Positions 1-6,373 of a stretch of 64,000 bases of DNA are shown here, piece by piece. Made by a program: the position numbers and the translations under genes. Each line of letters begins with the position of its first letter. The first letter of the stretch is position 1. The notes beneath the pieces are model-generated. The model saw only the letters and a list, made by a program, of their open reading frames with translations. It did not search any database and was not told the origin of the DNA. Origin of the DNA: an uncultured Eggerthella sp. (GTDB lineage Bacteria > Actinomycetota > Coriobacteriia > Coriobacteriales > Eggerthellaceae); contig UQNZ01000001.1 in the NCBI GenBank assembly GCA_900542525.1, forward strand, positions 248,001-312,000. The letters run 5' to 3'.

Positions 1-157
1 GCGTCTTGAGCTTTTTCTCGCGGATCTCATCGAGCAAGCGAATATGACCAGCATCACGCAAAGTATATACAGGACCGGTGAGCAGACAAGCATCGCCCGC
101 ACGCAGCGAGCGAGCATCAGCCTTGCTCAAGGGGAGTTGAATATGCTTATAGTTCAA
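1..157 (-). CDS. Fumarate hydratase class I, beta subunit (partial, N-terminus only)
   Basis: Only about the first 52 residues are inside the window; the gene runs off the left edge. The translation contains LRAGDACLLTGPVYTLRDA, which matches the N-terminus of the beta (C-terminal-domain) subunit of two-subunit [4Fe-4S] fumarases and L(+)-tartrate dehydratases. The best start is a TTG at 157, seven bases after a perfect AGGAGG (165-170); no ATG or GTG is nearby. This start overlaps the end of the alpha subunit gene, so the two are probably translationally coupled. Beta completes the active site, which interconverts fumarate and malate. Malate dehydrogenase at the head of the operon favours fumarase over tartrate dehydratase. 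Confidence 0.85.
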   Translation of the reverse strand, partial: MNYKHIQLPLSKADARSLRAGDACLLTGPVYTLRDAGHIRLLDEIREKKLKT

Positions 158-992
158 CGGTGAGCCTCCTCAACGCCGAGCAACCCATGTTCACCGCTAC
201 CGGCAAGGCAGCGATATGACAGGGTGCAGTTTTCACACGCACGCCAAGCGCAGTGGTGTCTCCGCCCAAACCGCCAGCACCGATGCCCGTTGCATTGATG
301 GCTTCGAGCAGCTCCTGTTCGAATGCGGCAGTTTCAGAATCGGGAGCAGCAATATTGAGCGGACGCATGAGCGCGAGCTTGGAAAGCCCCGCCACTTTAT
401 CGAAGGTGCCACCCACGCCAACTCCCACCACGAGTGGCGGGCAGGCATTCGCCGCTTTCTCCTCTACACAGGCGAGCACCGTATCGATAACACCTTGCTT
501 GCCCGCATTGGGTGTGAGCATGACAACACGGCTCGCGTTATCCGAGCCGCCGCCTTTGAGCATCATATGCAGACGAGCAACGCCCGGTTCATCCACCAAA
601 CGCAATTCGCAGAAGGCTGGTGTATTGTCGCCCGTATTCGTACGATCGAACAGCGCATCACGCACGACCGACTTGCGCAGCTTCGAATTGATGAAGCCTG
701 CCGCTACCGATTGGTTGACCTTCGAGAAGACATTGGCGTTGAGCGCGATATCGGGACCAACCTCCAAACACAGCCATACCGTGCCCGTGTCTTGGCAGAT
801 GGGTACGTGATCTTCGTTGGCGATCTGCGCATTCAGCACCAACTGATCGAGCACGATCTTCGCACGTTCATGCGTTTCACGATCGCGAGCGGCGATGAGC
901 GCTTCCAAGATATCGGGAGGCAGAATGCTTGCCAGTCGCGGAATGGAGACGAGCAATGCATCGGAAATGGTATTTGAGGAAAGAACCTGCAT
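147..992 (-). CDS. Fumarate hydratase class I, alpha subunit
   Basis: About 281 residues, the usual size of the alpha subunit of the two-subunit iron-sulfur fumarase. CQDTG (about residue 66-70), ACPP in the middle and NMGC near the end supply the three cysteines expected to hold the [4Fe-4S] cluster; KGGGSDN and GVGVGGT are further family motifs. It reversibly hydrates fumarate to L-malate in the cytoplasm. The gene starts about 30 bases after mdh and overlaps the beta subunit start, forming mdh-fumA-fumB. In an anaerobe this set would turn oxaloacetate to fumarate for a fumarate reductase. ATG at 992 is used; a TTG at 1001 in frame is also possible, since no strong Shine-Dalgarno distinguishes them. 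A tartrate dehydratase is a less likely reading. Confidence 0.9.
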   Translation of the reverse strand: MQVLSSNTISDALLVSIPRLASILPPDILEALIAARDRETHERAKIVLDQLVLNAQIANEDHVPICQDTGTVWLCLEVGPDIALNANVFSKVNQSVAAGFINSKLRKSVVRDALFDRTNTGDNTPAFCELRLVDEPGVARLHMMLKGGGSDNASRVVMLTPNAGKQGVIDTVLACVEEKAANACPPLVVGVGVGGTFDKVAGLSKLALMRPLNIAAPDSETAAFEQELLEAINATGIGAGGLGGDTTALGVRVKTAPCHIAALPVAVNMGCSALRRLTVEL

Positions 993-1019
993 GTAAACCA
1001 ACTACTTTCGAGAAACACC

Positions 1020-1943
1020 TTATGCGGGAAGGTTTTCGAGACCCTTCTTCACGCTTGCAGCAGATTCCTGAAGTGCTGCCATTTCGTCTTCTGTAAGATC
1101 GAATTCTACGATCTCTTCAACGCCATTCTTGCCGAGGCGTGTGGGAATATTCATGTAAAGGTCATGCAAGCCGTAGGGACCATCAATATAGGAGCACACG
1201 CTCATGACCTCATGGGAGTCGGTGAGGATCGCTTCGACCATCTTCGCAATGGAAGCGCCTGGAGCGTAGTAAGCAGAGCCCGTCTTCAGGTGGGCGACCA
1301 CTTCTGCACCGCCCTTCACGCAACGCTGCACCACTTCGGCGACCTCTTCTTCACTCATCAGCTCGGTGATAGGACGACCTGCAACAGTGGTATAGCGAGG
1401 CCAGCACACCATACCTTCGCCATGTGCGCCAAGCGCCCATGCGACCACATCCGCCGGATCGCAGCCGAGCTTTTCGCAGACAGCGAACGAAAGACGCGCG
1501 GAATCGAGCACGCCGCCCATGCCCATCAGACGATTGCTGGGCAATCCCGATTTCTGGTACGCAAGATAGGTCATAACATCGAGCGGATTGGTGACACAGA
1601 TATAGATGGCATCGGGGGAATACTTGATAGCCTCATCGATGACCGAAGACATGATGCCCGAGTTCACACCGAGCAGGTCTTCGCGCGTCATACCAGGCTT
1701 GCGAGCGATGCCTGCGGTGATGACCACAACATCGGAATCGGCAGTAGGAGCATAGTCGTTCGTGCCAGTAACGCTTACCGTGAACTTCTCGACCGAACGC
1801 ATGTGCATCATATCGAGCGCCTTGCCCTGCGGCAGACCTTCGGCCACATCGACCAAGACCACATCGGCGAGATTCTTGCTTGCGATGATATGTGCTGCAG
1901 TCGCGCCGACATTACCTGCACCAACGATGGTTACCTTACTCAC
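1020..1943 (-). CDS. mdh: Malate dehydrogenase (LDH-like family)
   Basis: 307 residues from a GTG at 1943, placed five bases after AGGAGGG; the longer frame to 2000 has no such site and would add residues before the dinucleotide fold. The N-terminus SKVTIVGAGNVGATAA is the NAD-binding Rossmann loop. ITAGIARKPGMTREDLL carries the arginine (rather than the glutamine of lactate dehydrogenases) that selects oxaloacetate/malate. NPLD, LDSAR and the catalytic histidine in ALGAHGEGM follow; the residue after His-Gly is Glu where most relatives have Asp. It oxidises L-malate to oxaloacetate or runs in reverse, coupled to the fumarase encoded just downstream. Confidence 0.95.
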   Translation of the reverse strand: MSKVTIVGAGNVGATAAHIIASKNLADVVLVDVAEGLPQGKALDMMHMRSVEKFTVSVTGTNDYAPTADSDVVVITAGIARKPGMTREDLLGVNSGIMSSVIDEAIKYSPDAIYICVTNPLDVMTYLAYQKSGLPSNRLMGMGGVLDSARLSFAVCEKLGCDPADVVAWALGAHGEGMVCWPRYTTVAGRPITELMSEEEVAEVVQRCVKGGAEVVAHLKTGSAYYAPGASIAKMVEAILTDSHEVMSVCSYIDGPYGLHDLYMNIPTRLGKNGVEEIVEFDLTEDEMAALQESAASVKKGLENLPA

Positions 1944-2155
1944 GATTCCCTCCTGGAGTTCTTCAATAGATTCATTATCCTCTATTGTAAAGGTGAACAA
2001 CCCCGCAAGGAAGCACTTTACGGCCGCATTCGCATTTCTGCAGTTATTCCGACACCTCTATTGTGCTGATACCGGCATCCATGCTGCCACCAGAAAAAAT
2101 AAACAGGACATCAAAGCGCTCGAATCATACGGGGAGCAGCGAACAGAGAAGATAC

Positions 2156-2180
2156 ACTTCTAGCTAGAAGTTCTTATAAT
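2156..2180 (+). promoter_or_regulatory. Candidate promoter with a 16-bp palindromic operator
   Basis: A perfect 16-bp palindrome, ACTTCTAGCTAGAAGT (2156-2171), lies directly before a consensus -10 box TATAAT (2175-2180). It covers the place where the -35 element should be, and no good -35 sequence is visible there. This arrangement suits a repressor- or activator-controlled promoter reading into the short leader ORF and the recombinase gene. The rest of the 1944-2232 stretch, which also holds the mdh promoter on the other strand, shows no other clear feature. Confidence 0.45.
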
Positions 2181-2232
2181 CAAAACGCAAATTTAAACAT
2201 GCTGAGCACCATAAATCAGGAGGTGATTGCGC

Positions 2233-2301
2233 ATGTTTCCTTCTATCTCGTACATTCATTCTCCCCTATTGAACCGAATTCCATTTCTTTCGTCAGCGTG
2301 A
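2233..2301 (+). CDS. Putative 22-residue leader peptide before the recombinase
   Basis: A short frame (MFPSISYIHSPLLNRIPFLS plus two residues) begins with ATG preceded by a perfect AGGAGG six to ten bases upstream (in the 2219-2225 area) and ends with TGA at 2299-2301, 22 bases before the recombinase start. The last five codons lie inside the left copy of the inverted repeat. The strong ribosome-binding site is the only positive evidence of translation. It could be a leader peptide that couples or attenuates recombinase expression, or a chance frame. No family is recognised. Confidence 0.35.
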   Translation: MFPSISYIHSPLLNRIPFLSSA

Positions 2302-2302
2302 G
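2287..2302. repeat. Left 16-bp inverted repeat flanking the recombinase (recombination site candidate)
   Basis: CTTTCGTCAGCGTGAG is repeated perfectly in inverse orientation at 3265-3280, so the pair frames the recombinase gene. It also matches 13 of 16 positions of the repeat CCTTCATCAGCGTAAG read on the minus strand of hsdS (within 5179-5200 and 5806-5827). The shared core is TCAGCGTRAG. Confidence 0.8.
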
Positions 2303-2323
2303 CAATACGTCAAAGGAGGAATC

Positions 2324-3247
2324 ATGGATTCGATAACTGAAAATGCACTGTTTTGCGACTACTATGCGCAATGGGTCCAAGTCTATAAAGAGGGTGCGAT
2401 TCGCGATGTGACAATGGGTAAATATCGTTTGACCCTTTCATGGCTCAAACGGTTAATCCCTTCACTGAGAATCAAAGATCTTGATCGTACCTCTTATCAA
2501 CAGCTCATCAATGATTACGCCAAGGGACACGAGCGCCAAACAACGATGGATTTTCATCACCAGCTTAAAGGCGCGATTCTGGATGCAGTTGACGAAGGTC
2601 TTTTGCAAAGAGACCCAACACGCAAGGTGATCATAAAAGGCAAACCTCCCCGGCAGAAGAAGATAAAATATCTCAATCAATTTGAATTACACGCTCTTTT
2701 AGCAGATCTTGATCTAGGCGATGAGGTCAACTGGGATTGGCTTATTTTGTTGGTCGCAAAAACAGGATTGCGCTTTTCCGAGGCACTCGGATTAACACCC
2801 GCTGATTTCGATTTCACTCATCAAACTGTCTCGATCAATAAAACATGGAACTACAAAGGTGATGGCGGGTTTGTTCCAACAAAAAATGCTTCTTCTATGC
2901 GGAAGGTTCAGTTGGATTGGCAGCTTATCATGCAATTTGCCAATCTGGTCAAAGCTCTGCCCAACGAAGAACCGCTCTTTGTAAAAGGAAAAGTCTACAA
3001 CTCAACTGTTAACGGGATTCTTGCTCGGCACTGCAAGAATGCAGAAGTACCTATCATATCCATCCATGGGCTCAGGCATACTCATGCCTCAATCCTGCTC
3101 TTCGCGGGCGTTTCTATCGCAAGCGTTTCAAGAAGACTTGGGCACGCGAGCATGACCACTACGCAAGAAACCTACTTACATGTCATTCGAGAACTTGAAA
3201 ACCAGGATGTTGACCTTGTCATGCGATCTTTGGCCTCTCTTCTGTAA
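2324..3247 (+). CDS. Tyrosine site-specific recombinase, probable hsdS invertase/shufflase
   Basis: 307 residues from an ATG four bases after AAGGAGG. The N-terminal part (about 1-110) is a core-binding domain of the phage-integrase type. The C-terminal catalytic domain has the first arginine in KTGLRFSEALGL, HGLRHTHASILL (His/Arg box), GHASMTTTQETYLHV with the final nucleophilic tyrosine. The gene sits between two perfect 16-bp inverted repeats that resemble repeats within hsdS 2-3 kb away. No tRNA gene, phage structural gene or excisionase is nearby. This favours a local DNA-rearrangement role over prophage integration. The small leader ORF and a palindrome-linked promoter lie upstream, so expression is probably regulated. 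Confidence 0.9.
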   Translation: MDSITENALFCDYYAQWVQVYKEGAIRDVTMGKYRLTLSWLKRLIPSLRIKDLDRTSYQQLINDYAKGHERQTTMDFHHQLKGAILDAVDEGLLQRDPTRKVIIKGKPPRQKKIKYLNQFELHALLADLDLGDEVNWDWLILLVAKTGLRFSEALGLTPADFDFTHQTVSINKTWNYKGDGGFVPTKNASSMRKVQLDWQLIMQFANLVKALPNEEPLFVKGKVYNSTVNGILARHCKNAEVPIISIHGLRHTHASILLFAGVSIASVSRRLGHASMTTTQETYLHVIRELENQDVDLVMRSLASLL

Positions 3248-3264
3248 TGCGCAACCCATCAACA

Positions 3265-3280
3265 CTCACGCTGACGAAAG
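3265..3280. repeat. Right 16-bp inverted repeat flanking the recombinase
   Basis: CTCACGCTGACGAAAG, the exact reverse complement of 2287-2302, starts 17 bases after the recombinase stop codon. Fourteen bases further on, CTTACGCTGTT occurs at 3295-3305 and matches the other repeat type found in hsdS (5690-5700 and 6315-6325). Both hsdS-type junction sequences thus occur side by side here. Confidence 0.8.
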
Positions 3281-3409
3281 ATTAGATCGAGAAGCTTACG
3301 CTGTTTTCAAAATTCTTCTTCACACAGTAGTTTCTGTGTTATGGAACTTCTTTAAAGGTAATAGTTCTCTCACCATGCTAGAATTTCCAAAAGAGGGAAA
3401 GGATGCGAG

Positions 3410-3790
3410 ATGTCTCGAAACAAGGAGAGAAATACGAAGATCAACTCCGCTGCGGTCAATCTTCGCATACCTTCTGCTGTGCTTGAATCGATGGTTGATG
3501 CTATTACAGATGCAGTGCCCACCGATAGTATTTATATTTTTGGTAGCTATGCACGTCGTGAGGAGCTTCCTTCAAGCGATGTTGATATTATGGTTGTTAC
3601 CGAAAATGACAATGAAAGACCTATCCGATACGCCACCAAAGCTTCGACATCAATCTCAAAGCTTATGTACGATGCTGGCCTCGACTATGATCTGTTGACG
3701 CGGTTTCGCGATGATTACTTGGACCGCCAGGCTAGGCGCACAACGGTAGACTATGCTATCGCCAACGAAGGCGTGAAGATCTATGGGTAG
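3410..3790 (+). CDS. MNT-type nucleotidyltransferase (antitoxin of HEPN/MNT pair)
   Basis: 126 residues with the signature of minimal nucleotidyltransferases, FGSYARREELPSSDVDIMVV, which supplies the GS(x)AR and DxD metal-binding residues; a third acidic residue probably lies in LDYDLL. Members of this family act with HEPN partners, and MNT proteins of such pairs can inactivate the HEPN ribonuclease by adding nucleotides to a tyrosine. The start ATG follows AAAGG. The frame overlaps the HEPN gene by eight bases, so the two are almost certainly co-translated. The biochemical role here is inferred from the family; only the motif and pairing are seen. Confidence 0.85.
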   Translation: MSRNKERNTKINSAAVNLRIPSAVLESMVDAITDAVPTDSIYIFGSYARREELPSSDVDIMVVTENDNERPIRYATKASTSISKLMYDAGLDYDLLTRFRDDYLDRQARRTTVDYAIANEGVKIYG

Positions 3791-4193
3791 CGAGTTTCGC
3801 GGTCTTCTTTATGCAGCATCAGTGGATGTTGAGACTATAGAAGCGCTCTCTTCGTTAGGGGTTGCGAGGTATGCGGAAAGCATCGGCTACCATTCCCAAC
3901 AAGCTGCAGAGAAGTTGGTGAAATCGGTATTCGAAAAGAACAATGTGGCTTTTCCCTTCACGCACAACATTTCATCGTTACTTATCCGCGCTCATGATTT
4001 GGGATTTCTTGATTTTGACGATGAACTTCTCGAACATGCTTCTTACCTTTCAAGCCTCATATCGCTCACGCGTTATGCGGATGCGCCAGATTTTCAGGAA
4101 GGCGAAGCCCTGGATGCTATGCGTGCTTTCAAGGCTATTTCTCAGATGATTTCCGACAACGGATATGAGTCCATCACTTTGTCGTCATATTGA
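3783..4193 (+). CDS. HEPN domain protein (toxin partner of MNT)
   Basis: 136 residues, alpha-helical. The segment ARYAESIGYHSQQAAEKLVK and the later TRYADAPDF are typical of HEPN proteins paired with MNT nucleotidyltransferases. HEPN proteins of this class often carry an R-x4-6-H ribonuclease motif; RYAESIGYH gives an R-x7-H spacing and a tyrosine in place, so RNase activity should not be assumed. The start lies inside the last codons of the MNT gene. It ends 18 bases before the convergent GIY-YIG gene. Together with MNT it forms a toxin-antitoxin or defence module inside the restriction-modification island. Confidence 0.8.
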   Translation: MGSEFRGLLYAASVDVETIEALSSLGVARYAESIGYHSQQAAEKLVKSVFEKNNVAFPFTHNISSLLIRAHDLGFLDFDDELLEHASYLSSLISLTRYADAPDFQEGEALDAMRAFKAISQMISDNGYESITLSSY

Positions 4194-4210
4194 GGCAGGC
4201 TTCGAGAGGG

Positions 4211-5080
4211 CTAACTCGCTTGCGATTCTCGGTATACGAAGGAAAGGGTTCGGCCGCTCTCGTCTAACCATTCGGTCCATCCATTGCAGCTTCCGCCAAG
4301 AACAAAAACAGCAGCAGCGCTTGGGCTATCGAAATGAAGTGTACAACCGAGCTCATACACGCCCTCGTTCTCCATGCTTAGTTCACCAGATGCGATAAGC
4401 TGGCTTCTCAGCGACTCAATCTTATTGTTGGGATTCCGTTTGGTGCCAGCACATGTGCCAACATCAACCTTTGACCCAGGAAGAACATCGAATGACCCTT
4501 CAGCGGCATTGTATCTCCCTAGTCCTTTTATGCCACGTCGATAAGTGTGGAACAGCTGTCCTGGTATAACTATCGAATCATCTCCCACAGCATCGAGTCC
4601 AAATCCGAGTAGCGCCATACGGAACAGAATATCCTCATGAAGCGCATGAATGAACGTTTCGTTATATGGACTGATATAGGGCTTAGGATCGTTGGTGTTC
4701 TCGACTTCATAAGCGCCGTGTTCTTTGATATATCTGATAGCGATGGACTCCAAACCACTCACTACGTCCATGCTGAACTCGGCGTCAGGCGCAAGAAACA
4801 TTACAGCCTTGTTCCACCAATTCTTCCTTTTGTTATGATCGTCAAGTCGCTGGATACCTTGGACGGTCTGTCCAGCATACACGCGCTTTAACCTGCCCTT
4901 ATTATCATCAAGAAGATAATAGATTCCACGCTTGGGTATTTCTGGGAGTCCTTTTGCTTCGCCAAGCAGCTCTCTCGGTATTACTATGGTGACCAAAGTA
5001 GACCCCGCAATGCGGCAAATCTTAATTCCTTCTGCATCCCCATTGATTACCTGCATTGTGAGAGTTTTGAGGTCGATCAT
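4211..5080 (-). CDS. GIY-YIG domain protein with C-terminal DUF4357
   Basis: 289 residues. The GIY-YIG-like core lies at about residues 50-115: RGIYYLL, then VYAGQT replacing the usual YIG, RLDDHN, and a glutamate in SGLESIAIRYI that would be the metal ligand. The last 85 residues, with FDVLPGSKVDVG and DSPSAAAVFVLGGSCNGW, match DUF4357. Such proteins often neighbour type I restriction genes. It follows hsdS on the same strand after about 70 bases and could be in its transcript. Whether it cleaves DNA is not known; it is the only nuclease-like fold in a system that lacks hsdR, which makes it a candidate effector, by inference only. Confidence 0.8.
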   Translation of the reverse strand: MIDLKTLTMQVINGDAEGIKICRIAGSTLVTIVIPRELLGEAKGLPEIPKRGIYYLLDDNKGRLKRVYAGQTVQGIQRLDDHNKRKNWWNKAVMFLAPDAEFSMDVVSGLESIAIRYIKEHGAYEVENTNDPKPYISPYNETFIHALHEDILFRMALLGFGLDAVGDDSIVIPGQLFHTYRRGIKGLGRYNAAEGSFDVLPGSKVDVGTCAGTKRNPNNKIESLRSQLIASGELSMENEGVYELGCTLHFDSPSAAAVFVLGGSCNGWTEWLDESGRTLSFVYRESQAS

Positions 5081-5149
5081 GATGGCCTTTCGTCATGGAC
5101 TTTCAAAGACGATTCTACATTAAATGTGTTTGGATAATCTCAGCAGCAT

Positions 5150-6373
5150 TCACCTTGTCAGAACACAACATTGATCAAACTTACGCTGATGAAGGGTGAT
5201 GAGGTTATCGAGATGGAGGAAAACCAATCCGGCAGCCTCCTGTTCGTGCATGGAGGGCATCAAGAGAACAACATCGGCTAGGGTATCCTGCGACACATTG
5301 ATATGTTGAGCACCCTGAGCTCTGTGAGTAATTTGCTCGCGAATAAAAGGGGAACCAAGAAGATATTTAATGAAAATAGGGTTATACTCACCGACTTTTT
5401 TACCTCTTATCACGAATCCTCCGAAAGCGGATGAAACATGCTGGTCAAGATACACGTTAGACGTTCCGGCATCCTCCTGATTTTCCGAGCTGCGCTGAAA
5501 CAGTACATCACCGTACTCAACACAATAGCGGCTAGCTTCTTCGCAATTCAGGCGAGCTTTGCCCCTTACTGTCTCGTGCGTAATGAATTCATCATCAAGA
5601 ACATCCATGACACTGATAAGCGGAATCCCGCTTCCAAATGACTTGCTGGAGCCATTAAAACCATTTTGGAAAAGAAGCAGCTCTCCCAACTTACGCTGTT
5701 CCCAAGGGTCAGTAAATCCTTCAAAGCGGATTTCAGGGAAGGTCTCTCCGGGCTTCGGAAACATCTTGTCGAGCATCGATTTCTTCACCGTGCACAACTT
5801 GTCATACTTACGCTGATGAAGGGTGATAAGAGTATTGAGGTCACAGAGATATTGGCCAATTTGACGCTGTTCATTGATGGTGCTTGGCAAAGAAACGGAT
5901 ATGCTCTCAACGTCGGATGAGTTAAACGACGGCAAAGCTCCAACTTGAATCAAGCTCGTCAAATCAAGACATTCAAACAATGCTCGACCGAATTGAGTGT
6001 CAAGCAGACTTGAATCCATTGAAAACGCCATGGTGTTGTTATCCAACAGAAATGGCTCATTTACCAGCCGTTTCCTGTTCAACATGACTGCGGCACCAAC
6101 CTTAGCAAAGAAGATTGCGGGCACCTGATTAATCGGGCGCCAACCCATACGTGCGATTTGCTCAGCTGTCACGTAATTGTTTGACGCAACCAATTCGTAC
6201 TCGTTTCCCGGTGTGTTCATGTCTGAGACTTTAAAGAAAGGCGTCCCCTCAGTACCACCTTGCTCTGCATCTGGGAAACCTATTCCTGACTGAGCAAAGC
6301 CAAGCTCACCTAACTTACGCTGTTCCCAAGGGTCAGTGAATCCTTTAAAGCGGATGGCAGGTACGCGACTCAT
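5150..6373 (-). CDS. hsdS: Type I restriction-modification specificity subunit HsdS
   Basis: 407 residues from the ATG at 6373, which shares one base with the hsdM stop. Two target-recognition domains are present, each opened by the same phrase (FTDPWEQRKLGEL at about residues 13-25 and again after residue 220) and each followed by LITLHQRK, the conserved helical spacer. HsdS sets the DNA sequence methylated by HsdM. The protein stops nine residues after the second LHQRK, whereas after the first copy it continues KLCTVKKSMLDKMFPK; the C-terminus therefore looks cut or recombined exactly at the repeat. Direct repeats in the DNA (5179-5200 with 5806-5827; 5688-5730 with 6313-6355) border each recognition domain and resemble the recombinase-flanking repeats, so domain exchange is likely. 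Confidence 0.92.
   Translation of the reverse strand: MSRVPAIRFKGFTDPWEQRKLGELGFAQSGIGFPDAEQGGTEGTPFFKVSDMNTPGNEYELVASNNYVTAEQIARMGWRPINQVPAIFFAKVGAAVMLNRKRLVNEPFLLDNNTMAFSMDSSLLDTQFGRALFECLDLTSLIQVGALPSFNSSDVESISVSLPSTINEQRQIGQYLCDLNTLITLHQRKYDKLCTVKKSMLDKMFPKPGETFPEIRFEGFTDPWEQRKLGELLLFQNGFNGSSKSFGSGIPLISVMDVLDDEFITHETVRGKARLNCEEASRYCVEYGDVLFQRSSENQEDAGTSNVYLDQHVSSAFGGFVIRGKKVGEYNPIFIKYLLGSPFIREQITHRAQGAQHINVSQDTLADVVLLMPSMHEQEAAGLVFLHLDNLITLHQRKFDQCCVLTR
5179..5200. repeat. hsdS direct repeat type L, distal copy
   Basis: 22 bases identical to 5806-5827, in the same orientation. Read on the minus strand it encodes ITLHQRK. It contains the core shared with the recombinase-flanking inverted repeat and lies nine codons before the hsdS stop. 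Confidence 0.8.
5688..5730. repeat. hsdS direct repeat type E, central copy
   Basis: 43 bases matching 6313-6355 at 41 positions, same orientation. It encodes the FTDPWEQRKL phrase that opens the second recognition domain and also contains CAGCGTAAGTT on the minus strand. Confidence 0.75.
5806..5827. repeat. hsdS direct repeat type L, central copy
   Basis: Perfect 22-base match to 5179-5200, at the end of the first target-recognition domain. Confidence 0.8.
6313..6355. repeat. hsdS direct repeat type E, proximal copy
   Basis: Matches 5688-5730 at 41 of 43 positions; it encodes the FTDPWEQRKL phrase close to the hsdS start codon. Confidence 0.75.

Noticed and set aside
216..977. Long plus-strand open frame opposite the fumarase alpha gene
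   Set aside because: It is antisense to a clear gene, has no ribosome-binding site and no family motif; codon bias creates such shadows throughout this sequence.
5179..6355. CRISPR array
   Set aside because: The repeats are inside hsdS coding sequence, only two copies of each type, and spaced by whole protein domains. No other regular repeat array was seen in the window.
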